NCBI GenBank assembly: GCA_900088475.1
Contig: FLMG01003914.1
Span: 1-64,000 of the forward strand
Direction of reading: 5' to 3'
DNA length: 64,000 nt
Origin: Hyphochytrium catenoides
Lineage: Eukaryota > Sar > Hyphochytriomycetes > Hyphochytriales > Hyphochytriaceae
Below are positions 42,301 to 54,610 of this stretch, piece by piece. Position numbers and translations under genes: made by a program. Position 1 is the first letter of the stretch. The number at the start of each line of letters is the position of its first letter. Below the pieces are notes generated by a model. That model did no database searches. It was not told where the DNA came from and worked only from the letters and a program-made list of their open reading frames with translations.

Positions 42301-44603
42301 TCCGTTGTGGTCGCGACTAAACCTTAACTTTCAACTCTTAACGCCTTGGAAATGCCTCACCTCGCCGGTAGAAACCGACAGAATCAGCTCTCCATTGCTG
42401 CTTATGGAAACGAAGCGAACGTCGGATCGGTGGCCTGGGAGCGATAGCGTGTGCAGCCGTTGTGTCTCTGTCTCCTGAAGGTTTCAATGTGAGAAAAAGC
42501 TGGTTCTAAAGCCGAGAAGTGACGATGAGCAAGCTCAGGTCCCACCTTCTCCGCGGTCTCCTCTCCAGCAGCTCCTGGTATTCGGTAGACCTCCAGCGAG
42601 TTATTATGCAGTCCAAGAAGGACACTAGTCGACCCGTCCTAACAGAGCGAAGTATTAAGAGTTCTGAAGATATCATCTACCGGAGGACTGAGGAGATAAG
42701 CCGTGGCAGCCATGGCGACCAAGCAAATGTCAAACGGGGACAGAATGGTAAAGAAAATGGGAGAGGACAGTCGGCATTGGGGGAAGGACAATGTGTGTGC
42801 AGCGAGGTAGGGTTCGAAGGACGGAGAGAGAGATGCTCGCGAAAAGCAAAGAGCAGCGAGACAGAGAAAGAATGAGGAAATGGTGACACTTCAAGCTATT
42901 TCGATCAAAGGGGAAAGAGAAGGAAAAAGACTTAAGCGATATACCTTGGCAACGTCAGGAGAGAACGCAAATGATCTTATCTTGTGGCTCAACCTCAGCT
43001 GAGTCACGAGCTCCATCTCATCTTGTGCCTGAGGACCCGTGGGCTCCGACTCTGCCTCCTGGCTTTCCGCCTTTCCGTTACCTTCAACCCCTCCATCTTT
43101 GCCTCTCTGCTTCTCTCTTGCCCTCTTTTGCCTTCTTTGGATCTTCTTCTTGATCTCCGCATCAGTGCGGAAGCGGTAGATCTCCAACACCTTTCCAATG
43201 CTCTATGGCAGCGTTTGAGGCCAATGTAAGAAGCAAACGGCACAGCATCAGCTACCGATAGAATTGCCAACTGAGGATAAAACAGAGCTCGACAAGATGG
43301 ATGAAAGGTAGCCAACAAGAAGTAATAGCGCAACCGTGTCTCACCAGTACTCCTATGAGGGGTCTACTCTCGTGGAAACGGATCAACGTCGTCCTGTCGT
43401 TAGATCCTGTCTTGATGATAGAGCCGAGAGGAACGACGTATTCGCCCTCCTCTTCCTCTTCTCCTCCCTCCTTCTTGGCTTGGCCATCCCCTCTCAGCTC
43501 CCACAACCTCAAGACATTGTCTGAAGAACCAGAGAGGAGGCGCCTGCGCGACTCATCGTAGTCTAATGTCCAGATCTCACATCGGTGCCCTACACAGGTC
43601 TGCACGCAGTGCTGGGTCTGCAGATCCCAGACCTGGATAAGGTAAGCAACATACAGCAAAACAGTCAGGTCAGAACAAACTCTTGGGTTGGGGGGCACGG
43701 ATAGTAGTCGAAGAAACATTAGCGCTAACGAGGGACATCCACTAGGGAAAGAAACAGGAAGGCAAATATTAACGACAAATTGCACAGAGACTCTACGTGG
43801 CACAGAGAGTGATGCTACCTTCATCAGTGTGTCCTTCGAGACAGAAATAATGAGCTTTCTCTGTGAGAGGAAGACAAGATCTGTCACTGCATCCTTGTGA
43901 CCCCGCAGCCTAAGAGATAATGAGAACGAGTGAGTGACCATGGAGCAACCGGGAACGGTTAGGAAAGTCCAGAAAGAGAAGAACGTTCGCTGCCACTAGG
44001 CTCCAACATCGGAGCTCAGCCCGTTCTTGGCAGCCAGGAAGAAGAGGAATGATTGGAACAGTAGCATAATAGCGCCCTCGGTCACCTGAAGAGCCCTGTT
44101 TGTCCTATGAGGTCCCACAAGATGACGTCGGTGTCCGCCGCGCCAGATGCCAATTGAGTGCCATCCTCACTAAATCTTAGGCATGTGACTGCCGCTGAGT
44201 GTCCGTTCAAGGTTACAAGGAGAGAGTTCTTAGTAATGTTAAGCAACCGAACGCTGCCATCCGCGTATCTGTCGATGGAGACGAAGTGTCAGGCATCGTG
44301 ATAAGAACAAGGGGGAGATTAAAAAGTGAACAAAGCGAGAGACGCAGTGGAGTAGCAGGGCAAGAAGAAAAAGCCTTAGGCAGAGACATAGCGAGCGAGG
44401 GGGAGAGTGAAAGGTGCAACGGCGGAGGTGGGGAAGTGCGGAGGTTGCTTAACGTAGAGAGGCGTGTTTCTCAAATCCAAGCAGATTCAGCGCATGCCGC
44501 AAAGAAGCTAAGAGAATGTAAAGTTCGAAGAAGAAGAGAAAGGAAAGGCAACAGAAGGGAAAGTTGAGAAGAATAAGAGAGAGACAGACAGAGAGAGAGA
44601 CAC

Positions 44604-44634
<31 letters not shown>

Positions 44635-45054
44635 CAGAAAGAGAAAGACAGAGAGAGAAGAAGAGAGAGAGAGAGAGAGTCCGCGTACCCAACCGCTAGG
44701 TTGGTCCCGTCAGGGCTAGCAGCCAAGCACGTAGCGTTGGATTGCTCTCCACCCTCGAACTGCGAGACCTGCCAGAAAGGAACAAGAGAGAGTGGTGAAG
44801 GAGCAGCGCATACCGAGAGAGAGTAGAAGAATAATAACGGGAGAGAGATCCTGAAAAGAGACGTTTGGAGCTAGCTTGACAAGAGAGGAACATCGTCACA
44901 CCTTCACGCCTTGTCGCACATTCCAGACAACGACATTCTCCAACGCAGGGCATAGTGCCAGCTTGCCTGAGCGGTCATAAATAACGTTCCCGGTGGGCGA
45001 GTAGATGACGCCAAATGTGGTCTTTAAGGAGTAGCGAAGATAGGACTGCGCCAT
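39381..45054 (-). CDS. WDR3: U3 snoRNP/SSU-processome WD40 protein UTP12 (WDR3)
   Basis: Nucleolar beta-propeller protein needed for 18S rRNA maturation. Exon 1 (45054-44902) reads [19 protein letters not shown], matching the family start. Exon 2 ends in the codon for G of AVGY and splices to the exon near 44280 ([17 protein letters not shown]). WD repeats follow: [144 protein letters not shown] and [20 protein letters not shown]. The UTP12 C-terminal domain follows ([18 protein letters not shown]) and, after the gap, [16 protein letters not shown] and [10 protein letters not shown] basic tail ends KRQKITA at TAA 39381. The assembly gap 39945-40031 removes part of the UTP12 domain. Not every intron boundary was fixed. 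Confidence 0.93.
39945..40031. other. Assembly gap (87 N) inside WDR3
   Basis: The run of N interrupts the UTP12 domain just after [12 protein letters not shown]. Sequence on both sides belongs to the same gene. Confidence 0.99.
44577..44679 (-). repeat. (GA/CT)n tract in WDR3 intron 2
   Basis: About 100 bases of GA repeat between the donor at about 44693 and the next exon near 44280. It is CT-rich in the sense direction. Confidence 0.9.
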
Positions 45055-45123
45055 TATGTCTGTGTCCTAATGCTCCTCCGCCGCTGCTTCACCTGCACAC
45101 AGCCAGGGTGCGGATGTCAGGTC

Positions 45124-45300
45124 CTAGAGAGATATTTTGTGACAGACGGGTCCTCTTCCTTTCTCTCCTGGCAGCAGGATGAGCTAGGTCTCCATGCATA
45201 CACAGGGGAGACAGCGATGAAAGGGCGGAACGACGATCAAAGACACCAATGAAGACAGCCCGAGAGGAGGACAAGAGAGAGAATGAGAGAGAGGGAGAGG

Positions 45301-45331
<31 letters not shown>

Positions 45332-45758
45332 CACGAGAGACAGGAAGGGAGAGAAGCGAGAGCCCAGATCTCTACTGGGCGAGGGAAGAGGAAAGGTTAC
45401 CCTCCCGTGCCGCCGATGATGGTTCTGATTCCTGGTCAGCACCAACCACAGCCAGACATCCCCCGGGATGACATGACCGTTAGCCCCCGATACCGAAAAT
45501 AATGCCCACTCCGTTTTGGTTGTCTGAGGGGCAATGGTGAGGGATGACTGCAGATTGAGATTCATAACGGAAATCTGAGACTATCATCGAGCTGTACAGA
45601 GGAAGCATGAGAGGATGGCAAACGGGAAGGAAGAAGATTACATTGCGTGAGGACAAGGTTTGGCGCGCTGCAGATCCACCAGCCTCTTCATCCACTGGTA
45701 GAGATGGTGCGGAGGCAGCGAGGCGGACGGGCTTTATGGGGGCGATTCCTCTTCAGTT
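45124..45758 (-). CDS. Small unrecognised gene, 5' end unresolved
   Basis: Three exons are proposed: about 45758-45642, 45574-45401 and 45183-45124. The first is open and reads PIKPVRLAASAPSLPVDEEA before the donor GTAATC; no ATG was found, so the start is missing. The second lies between acceptor GTCTCAG and donor GTAACC and reads LTIAPQTTKTEWALFSVSGA and GDVWLWLVLTRNQNHHRR. The third gives LILLPGEKGRGPVCHKISL and a stop; an alternative acceptor 15 bases on gives ERKEEDPSVTKYLSRT instead. The phase is 0 at both junctions. The second intron carries a long sense-strand (CT)n tract at 45273-45341, like the introns of secure genes, which is the main support. I do not recognise the product. It lies just upstream of WDR3. 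Confidence 0.35.
45273..45341 (-). repeat. (GA/CT)n tract, probably intronic
   Basis: About 65 bases of GA repeat, CT in the minus-strand sense, between the second and third proposed exons of the small gene. Confidence 0.9.
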
Positions 45759-46481
45759 AGCGAGCGGGAGCGCGCGTGCAGTGTGCCGGATCCTGACCAA
45801 GGGTTAGAGATGGCCCTTGCTTATATGAGATGCTGGACTGTGAGGCTCTGAAAATCATCAGAGGCTAAGATCCCGCGGACCTCGCTTCGGACAATCAATG
45901 GTCGAGCTACTGTTGGATTTGCCAATGCATCTCGAGGCTACTCATGTTATAGCCATCGGAGGGGTACCCTTCTGCGCAATAAAAGATCATCATCAGGTGT
46001 ATGTTGATTTAATCGCAGCGTGTGTCAAGGAACTCTCTTGTCATAGAAAAAGGGTATATTTGGCTGCGACAGCCACTGCTAGAGCGCTCGATATTTCAGC
46101 AGCCAGACGTGAGATGTGTATGGCGAACTTCTATGCACCTCTTGAGGATGATAAGCAGCTACAGTGCCACAATGGGCGAATCTGAGCGAATGGGAGTCAT
46201 AGTGAGATGAGCGGAGAAATTAGGAGTTCTGAGCTTAAGAAGTCTCTGGAACATTGACCCGCGCTTGCTTGAGAGACGAAGTGAGTCAAAGCGGGGAGCT
46301 AACTTTCATGGAAGATCTCTTTGTATGGGTTATGGCAATGTACAGGAGCTTAGTCTACCACTGATTAGCTGTATCAGGAAAGAATAGACGAGAGTTTCGA
46401 AAGAATAAAGCAGAGCGTGAAGTGGACATCAATAGAGGGAGAGAGAAGAGAGAGCTTTGTGTTAATGGCACTTTAGACCAT
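45759..46481. other. Intergenic region
   Basis: It contains an isolated 95-codon frame (45898-46185, +) with no splice context and no recognisable family. Nothing else was seen. Confidence 0.45.
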
Positions 46482-49400
46482 TCAAAGGTCAGAGAAGTCG
46501 ACCGCGGGGGCGCTGGGAGCACCTGGCGGCAGGATAAGAGGTTCTGATGGTTTGTCATCTGACAGAGTGAGTTCGTCCAACAGCTCTTCAACGGGGATCA
46601 GTCCTACAGCCCCTTGCTCATCCTCCTCTCCATCCACCTCATCGTTCAACGTCATCGCCTGTGCCTTCTCAAGCACTGCAACCACAGGAGACAGGAGGTT
46701 AATCGCATAGCTCTCCAGACACATAAGGAATAAAACGAGGCGAAAGCAGCTCGCATTCGCATGGACAGAAACAGTAAGGAAGGAGCATCCCTTGCTAGCA
46801 GAAGTGAGAGAACATTGGAAGGAGGCCAGCCACAGCCGGTGATAGCCTTCTTACCCTTGTACAGGTCAAACTGGGCCCGCATCTCCTTATCCTCTTCAAC
46901 TTCTTTAAGGAATTCCTCGTAGTCTTCTTCCTCCTTTGACTTGTCCTCCTTTTTCAGTCCCTTTTCTTCCACGCCTTCCATCTTCTTTAGCTTCCAGTTG
47001 CGCTTGTATGTCCCCTGTGTGAAGAAAGCATATGTAAGCACCTTCGCGGGCCTACCTTCGGGGGCCCCTTTCTTCACTTTTTGTCTGCAGGTGAGTCTCT
47101 CGCACCCTATAAGGCCGAACAACCATTGTTTCCATCTCCCCTTCTTTCAGGTTCTCCACTACTTTTCCTTTAGGCCTCAGGTTTTCTCCAGAGATAGAGA
47201 GAGGAAGTCGCAGGCTTTCGGAAGAAGACCCCCTTAAGTCCCCTAGTGCTCGCTTACCTTGCTTCGCCTCGGGAACTTCTTTCTCACGAGAAGGACATCT
47301 GGTAGATGTCCTCCTCTCTTTTGCAGAGGCTCCAGGTCATGGTCGTTGCAGTTCATTGTGCTCAGGTCATAGCCGGCCGCTGTATCTCCGGGCTTTAGGA
47401 GATGTCCCAAATGTGTGATTACACGGAAGCGGGTGTCGTTCACACCTATCAGCAGTAAGAAGATTAAGAACCACGACCAACTAGTTGCAGAGAGTATAAG
47501 TAGGGTGAATATCGAGAGAAAGGCAAATTGCTATAGGTATGCCATGGAGCAGCAGCATGACAAGAAGCCTAAGATAGAGCGACTATCAAGATAAAAGAGA
47601 GAGGGGAGGATACAAGCACAGATTGTTCCTGGCTCCGAAAACATCTTCCCTACCAAAGTCCGAACTCCTGGCCACCTCAACCTCAGCGAGCAAGTACTTT
47701 CCGTGACGATGAGGGACCGAAGGACAGTCTCGCTCTCTTAGTATGTCCACATCAAGGACAATGAAGTCCATCAAACTCTGAAAGACCGCGATACCGTGAG
47801 GATAAAGGTTGGAGATAATAAAAGAAAAATCATTTGGGCCTAGAGGAACTAGGACGTTCATGTGGCTCACCTTATAGCTCTGCACACCTCGAAAGTTGTA
47901 GCGCCAATACCGCTCCTTATCTATCTCAGCTCTACAGCGTAGCCACGTAAAGAAAGTGAGTAGAGGGGCCACTAACTTGCCACCAGATTGAACACTAGTA
48001 CCGCAGAGCGGCGAAGGACGTAGCGTGTGAGACAACCATCCTTGCGACCTAATATCTCACCTTTGCAGAGTTAATGGGTCTATAACATGTATAGTTGACG
48101 TGACCTGGGTCACAAGACAGAGCGGAGAAATGTTTCCCATTTGGGCCGCCAATTTGTTTGGCAAGACAACCATGTCATCCTTACAAACTGGTGCGATCTC
48201 AGAAGAGAATGTGAACTGTCAAGAGCAGAAGTAGGAAGGGCACAGTGAACATTCAAAAGGATGTTAGTCGCAGCTGTTTGAAATAAAGAGCTGGCTGATT
48301 CCTTCTCCTCCTCTTACCTTATAGTTGTATGTGTTGCTCTGGAGGTCTGCGGAGATAAGCTTCTTGGCCGCTTTCACTCTGAAGATAATAAGACAGTCAG
48401 TGGGAAGGAAATGTTCAATGGTGAGCATGCTCAATAACCAAGAGACATCTGGAAGCCAGGTGAACGAGGAGAAGCAGTTACACGGATCCGAAAGTAAGTA
48501 GAGAGTAAGCAGCTGATTTCAGAAGGTAGCAAGCGCCCGCTTATCGCAGACTCTCCTACCTGATGGGCACGCATTCCTCTAAGAAGTCTGTGAACCGCAG
48601 CGCATGGCTCCTCTCCCCAAAATAGAAGTCAATGCCGTCGGGGAAAGACTCGATGTTGGTACTTTTTTCGTGCGCGCGGTGCTTCAGTAGCAATTGCTCC
48701 AGGTAGAAGAATGTCTTCTTATGATCAACTTTTTGACGAACCTGGGAGACAAACAACCGCTTAGAAAGGTTTAAGGCGCAAGAGAGAGATTCAACTCAAC
48801 AGTCAGTAGATGCATATATATGCATATCGAGTATAAGAGGGATAGGGAAGAGGGAAAGGAGGAAGAGAAAGAACATAAGGCAGGCAAACTAAGCTAACAG
48901 ACCCAGCACGCTAGAAAGAGGGAGGGTGTAGAACAAGCCACTGTCCTATCCGTTAAGCATAGTAAGGCAGGAGAATCGGCCCCTCTTCCATACCTGCACA
49001 ACTGCCTTCCAGTTACCCGAGCAGTAAGAGGCCAGGCACTCATCGCACTGCTGATTCTTTACAATGAAGACGACGAGGAAGGACTGTTGAAGGATAGCTC
49101 CGTTCATTACTTCTTTCTGCACTGTCAGCTTGAGTTTCAACCGCCGCGAGTGCGGCTCAGTCCAGATCCAACCAGCATCGACCAGCTTCACCTAGAGAAA
49201 TGACGAAGAATCACAATTCCCACAGGAGTTAGTAGTAGAATGGCAAGAGAAGGATCTAGTTTCGACCAGAGGAAGGGTCAAAGATAAAAGGACAAAGATG
49301 TGGAATACCCGCCACCGGATTGTGGTCATCTCAGAGAGGTGCGGCTCTCTTGAAAATCGAAATAAAAGCTTAGAAAGGTACATAGGAGTTAACCGTGGCG

Positions 49401-49919
49401 GGCCGGACGCTAGAGACAAGAAAGGATCATTACTTTGTTCAGCCCTCCAATCTTCTTAAGGCAGACCGCAAGTAGCTCAGCACTCTCTAACTCTGCGGCC
49501 ACCCACGGGGGTCTTTGCCATCTGCATCACGGCAGGAGAAATGAGTTAGATGAAGCTCATTGCTGCGCGCTCTCTCTCTTCTTCTGCTGCTCCCACGAGT
49601 TCTTACCGCTTGCAACCCCGGCACTGATAAATGGTTACTTCTTTCGATACGCCATCTGTGATATCCACCTGAGAACGCACGCAGTCCACGCACATACTCG
49701 CAGGATTGGCGAGGATCGGCGTACCACAAAGACAACATGCACTAAAGCATAATGGAGGAGGGGCAGAACGGAGGACGACAGGTTAGAGCAGATGGACGTG
49801 TCGACGTGTCGACTGAAGAAGTGAAGGTAGAGAAGGAAGTTAATGTTGGTCCCTTACATGTACGCTGCAGTGCCCTGCCCAAAGGCGGTGGGATTGGACT
49901 CCATAACTGTCACTTGCAT
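46482..49919 (-). CDS. NMD3: 60S ribosomal export protein NMD3
   Basis: Adaptor that binds the pre-60S subunit and recruits the exportin CRM1. Exon 1 is 49919-49858 (MQVTVMESNPTAFGQGTAAY) and exon 2 is 49741-49607; the junction forms YIACCLCGTPILANPASMC. The N-terminal zinc ribbons show CCLCG, CVDC, CRGCK and later CDECLASYC. Then come WQRPPWVAAELESAELLAV, DAGWIWTEPHSRRLKLKL, QKEVMNGAILQQSFLV, VDHKKTFFYLEQLLLKHRA and FYFGERSHALRFTDFLEE, all strongly conserved NMD3 blocks. The middle domain has CKDDMVVLP and DFIVLDVDILRERDC, and the region near 47430 has RVITHLGHLLKPGDTAAGYD. The tail has KRNWKLKKMEG, an acidic stretch, and LLDELTLSDDKPSE, which resembles the leucine-rich export signal. It ends VDFSDL and a TGA. 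Some central intron boundaries were not fixed. Start choice: a second in-frame ATG at 49904 is possible. Confidence 0.95.
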
Positions 49920-50539
49920 GATTGTCCTCAGCGTGATCGCAGGACCACCTCCAACAATCTCTCGAGGAGCAGACAATTAACAAGGGAAAGTGAAACAAAG
50001 CAGCCACTCCGACGCCGCCAAGCTTCTTCGAGACGACTTGCCCGCGGATGAGGTTAACAGGCGATGCGTTCTACGTAGCTTGCGCCCGACCTAAACGAGC
50101 GAAAGAGAAATGGAGAGCGTGAGGAGAGAGAGAGAGGAGAGAGAAAGAGAGACAGGGGAGAGCGGGCATCGCTTTGGTTGTCCCTTGTCTCCTTTTCTCC
50201 CGCTGCTCCTGCTGTCTCATCATCAGTGCCTTTGCGGAGGCGAGGCGATGGAGATGTTGGCGCTTCGACTCACACCCAATCAACTGGAAGGGCAAGAAAG
50301 TCGAGTATCGTAAATAACAAGCCTCTATTTGGCACATATTCCAGAAACCATAGCTGATCTATATGGGGATAAAGAAGGAGGTAGTTCTGATATAGTTTAG
50401 AATAAGACTGTTCTGATTAAGGGATACAACTCATAAAAGCAGTCACTATTCTGGCACGGCCCCCACTCCTAAAGCATATGGCACAAACAAGCTCCACCTC
50501 AGCAGCAGCAGCAGCAGCGGCGGAGGAGGAAGAGCAGGA

Positions 50540-50801
50540 GCAGCAGTAGCAGGAGCCGCCTCCTTCTTCCTCTTCCCCCGCTGCTCCTGCTTCGCCTTCT
50601 TCTTAGGCTTCTCCACTGCTTATGCGCTACGGGCCGTTATCTTTCCATGCCATACTCACCATCATCATCACATTATCAGGGTCTTCTTCCTTCTTCGTTC
50701 GCTACCATTATTATGAGTCAGAAGAGGAGTAGCAGCAGGAGCCTTCTTCTTCCTCTTCCTCCTCTGCTCCTGCTTCGCTTTTCCTTAGGCTTCTCCTCTG
50801 C
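50540..50801. repeat. Imperfect direct repeat of about 80 bp, offset about 181 bp, with hairpin potential
   Basis: Copy 1 (about 50540-50621) and copy 2 (about 50722-50801) share the order AGCAGGAGCC, CTTCTTCCTCTTCC, CTGCTCCTGCTTCGC and TTAGGCTTCTCC. Within copy 1 a purine arm (GCAGGAGCAGCAG, about 50534) is followed by a pyrimidine arm (CGCTGCTCCTGC, about 50579) that is nearly its reverse complement, so a cruciform or hairpin is possible. Confidence 0.6.
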
Positions 50802-51344
50802 TTCACACAGCAGTGGCGGTGGCATGTTTACTTCTACCGAATAATAAGAACGAGCTAGCCCAAGCCGGTCATCTTTCTTCTTCCTCATCAATAGTATAGT
50901 ATAGTCCAAGAAGCACGTCCACTGCCTATACGATGACATTCTCCCCCGGTCATTCGTCGATAGAAACGACTATGTCGTTCGTCAACGTAGGGTGCGCTGC
51001 AGGTGGTGCCAAAAGAGCAACAAGAACGAGGAAAAGCTTTGCAGCCTGCTACGGTGGTGTTCCGATGATGATGATATCCTTTTTTTCAACGTCGCCGTAC
51101 CATCCAATCCGTCGTCTCTCGTCCACTTGCTGCTAATACTACTTATAGCTGACTGCTTTCTTCGGGAACTTGATGAATGATTAGTTGTGAGCTAGCGCTC
51201 TTAACTGACATCTCTACCTAGCTACTCCACGAAGCCTCATTGACAAGTGCCATATCATCTACATCACCAGTAGTAAGCCTATCCAAGCTCATTACTGAGC
51301 TTCTCTAAGTCTTTATTCTTAAAAAGGTCTTCCATAGTGAGAGT

Positions 51345-51377
<33 letters not shown>

Positions 51378-52199
51378 GAGGAGAGCAGGAGGACAAGTAA
51401 GAAAGGGCCCTAAGAGAACCTATCTCCCATCCTCCACCTCAGTCAGGCAGAAAGACAATTCCTCTATCGTCGTGTTCACGAGCTTACAGTCACAGGTGTC
51501 CAAGAGATGCTGCTGCAATAAGTTCATCACCACAACTCCTACCACTGCTACATACTCGTGACCCTCACTCTCGCAACACTACCAGGAACTACCGACCGAC
51601 CGAGATAGGTTTTTCATCATCATCAGATCGATCAGTTCTTCTGCCGTCTGTGGGCGTTGTGTTATGAGAATGAAGAGGCGACCAGTTTTGATGACAAGTT
51701 ATTGTTAAGCCCAGCGAAGAAAAAGCACGGCGCACAGCAGGTCGATTCTTCTTCGTCCTTCCTGCCTCTCTCCTCCTCTCTTCTCTACTCTAGCCCTCTG
51801 CTTAAGACATGGAGTCTCCAGCGACATCTCGTAAAGAAGATAACCTTCATCATGAATAACATCATTGGAAGAAATCATCATCATCGTGGCGGCTGGCGTT
51901 GTCACCACTACTCTTCACCACCTTCCAGGGACCAAAACATTGCTACTAATAGGCGGAGGGAGGCCGTTGATAAGAAAATGATCTATTGCCATCATGACGA
52001 CCTCAGGAAAAGACGGAGACCGTCGACTTTGTTGGTCCTACTAGTCGTGAAGCTGCCTTCTCTGGAACCAGTATAAAGTTCTACGGCCAATAACACTCGG
52101 TGATGGAATGCTGAAGATAATATCAATAACCGTGGATCATTATATTATTATCTTCTACTACCGCTGTCGTTCCGGCTGATGACGGTAATGATCGACATT

Positions 52200-54610
52200 A
52201 ACAAACAGTGAAGTTGCTGGTGTCGTTGCTCTTGTTCCTGATTGATGGCTGTCAGAAGGGTGGTGGTGAAGCCTCCGCCGCCACTGAGGTTACGTTACAT
52301 GGACACCCACCACCGCTACCTTTTTGTTGTTGTTGGGGAATCAACGCCTTATTCACCACCGCTTGCCCTGCCCATAGGGAGGCAGCAGCAGCAGCAGTAG
52401 TAGGAGTGGTGTTGGGTCATGCATCATGATGATGTGCTAGTAGGCTACTAGGAGGCTCTTCAGGGCAGGGTGGCGCTACTAGTAGTAGTAGTGCGTCAGC
52501 AGACTCCTCCTGCTCATTTTCAGCTGTCGTCGTCGGTCCCAGATCTATGTGAACTCGTCTCTTCTCGCCACCAATTATGCTCGTCTTCTCCTCTTCTTTC
52601 TCTTGTTGTTGTTGTCGTCGTTTGGGCCTTTTACTTACTACTTACTAGGGCATGATTGATGATGATGCTTTCTTCCTTGGCGGACCTCCCTCCTCGTCGT
52701 CGCCAATCGTCTACCGTGTATATCATCAGCCACTGTGCTGGTGGTGGTGGGAGATGATTATTCTGCTTGCTGTGTCGAGGAACCGCAGCAGAAGATGATG
52801 TTATATTTCCTCCCGCTGCTGCTGCTGCTTGGTGCTGCAGCAGCTGAAGAAGAGGTTACTACCGTTCGTCGTCGTCGGATCGTACCGCGTAGTATGTCTT
52901 ATTATCTATAACATCGTCACTATCATTCATTGCCGTCCTCATCAATAATTATCATCATCCTTCTTCTTCTTACTAAAATATAATAAGAGAATCCACCACC
53001 ACTACTACCAGTTAGTGGTAGTCAATCAGTCTGCCATTGTGCGTGTTGGAGGGTGGTAATACTAGGAGCCCTCCTCCTGCAGATGATGGCGTGGTCCGGT
53101 GGTGCTGCTGCGCGGCAACTATCCTGCCTGCTTCAACTATCCTGCCTGCTTGCGGTCGTGCCGTGGGGCAAACGAAAGGCCGTTAATGATGAGAAGAATA
53201 ATAAAACCACGACCAACAAGAAGAAGCACCACCAAGGAATGAGGACGGAGGAAGCGGCGGCGGGGGATGGAGGATAGGAGGAGGAGGAGGACGGACGACG
53301 GCGGAGGACGACGGAGAGAAGAATGAAGATCTTCAACAAACAACCAAGCAGCAGCAGCCACGACGACGACGACACCACCAACAAGAAGAAGGAGGAAGAA
53401 GAAGGTGGTAGTAGTTCTTCTATATCTTTATTATTATTGTTGGTAATGATGGAGGAGGAAGCTTTCCGTCAGCAATGCAGGGAGCGCTGGGTATGCGGCA
53501 TAGGATTAGCGCACGGGGCACAAGAATGTCAGCAATAATAATCTGATGCGGCACTGCTTCGAAACCAGTGAGGGCAGTGTGGGTACCACAGACAGAGGCC
53601 CTCCTTCTCAGCCTTACCACCACTACACTACTACCACTTCTTCCAAGGGAATAATAGAATCAAGATCTTTTCCTGCTGCTCACCACTGCAGCTGCTGCCG
53701 CGCCACCACCTGCAGCGAGCGAGCTGCGCCTTGAATGTTGTTGGGTCGGTCGTCGTGGTGGTGTTGCTCCGGGTGTGGCGCCGCCGCGGTGTGGTGGGGT
53801 TAGTTGTTGTTGCTGCTTGTTGTCGAGGCCGCGGCAAAAAAAAAAACACAACAGAAGAGATATTTCTTCGCTCTTCTATCTTTACTTCTTACTTACTTCC
53901 TCTTCTTCATCTTCTTCTGCGGTTGCTATTATAATTATCTCTGCGTCGTCGTGGTCGTTGATTGTTGCTTCTTCGTCTTGTTGGTGGTGGTCGTGGCTGC
54001 CGCCGTGCGCTGCCTCCTGCGGCACCGACCGCCCCCTCCTCCGCCGCCGCCGCCACCCAGCCGCCGCTACCAACAACCACCACCAACACCCCGGGCCACC
54101 GCCGGATGCTACTACTGTTGGTTGCTGCTGCTGCTGCGTCGTCTGCTGGTGGGTGGGTTCTTCTTCTTCTTTTCTTCCACGCTCCTCCTTGTCGACGTCC
54201 GGCGAAGAAAGAGCCTTCCATAACGCACCTCTGCTGCCTCTTCTTCTTCTTCAATCGTTGACGACGAAAAACTTCTCCTGTTGTTGTCTTCGTTCCGTCT
54301 ACTGGTAGCTACTATTATCTGCTGCTGTCCGTGTCGTCGTACACTCTCTCTTTTTTCTTTCTTCTTCTCATTCTTCTCCTCATCATCTCGGGTCAGCCAT
54401 CATTCCCCGTCCTGCTTCTCCTCCCATCCCCAAAAAAAGCCTCCTTGTCTTCTTTCGTCCGTCTCATTAACAACATCTGCAGCTACGACGCACTACCTAC
54501 TCCTACCCCACCAGCCCCCGCCTACTGCTGCTACCCTTCTCTCTCGGTCTTCGTTTCCTCGTGGCCTCCTCCTCGCCGCCGCCGCTCATTGTTATTATCA
54601 TCTTACCTTT
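52200..54610. repeat. Triplet-repeat-rich domain (CTG, CTT, GTT, GTC, CCG, CAC units)
   Basis: A 2.4-kb region made largely of short, shifting trinucleotide runs, for example GCAGCAGCAGCAG near 52383, GCTGCTGCTGCTG near 52814 and CCGCCGCCGCCGCC near 54042. The triplet units mutate into each other along the stretch. No family or domain was recognised in any frame. Confidence 0.7.
53116..53151. repeat. 18-bp perfect tandem duplication
   Basis: The 18-base unit CAACTATCCTGCCTGCTT occurs twice in a row at 53116-53133 and 53134-53151, inside the triplet-rich domain. Confidence 0.9.

Noticed and set aside
45898-46185. 95-codon + strand frame starting with ATG
   Set aside because: Isolated, no splice context or family, within the size expected by chance at this base composition.
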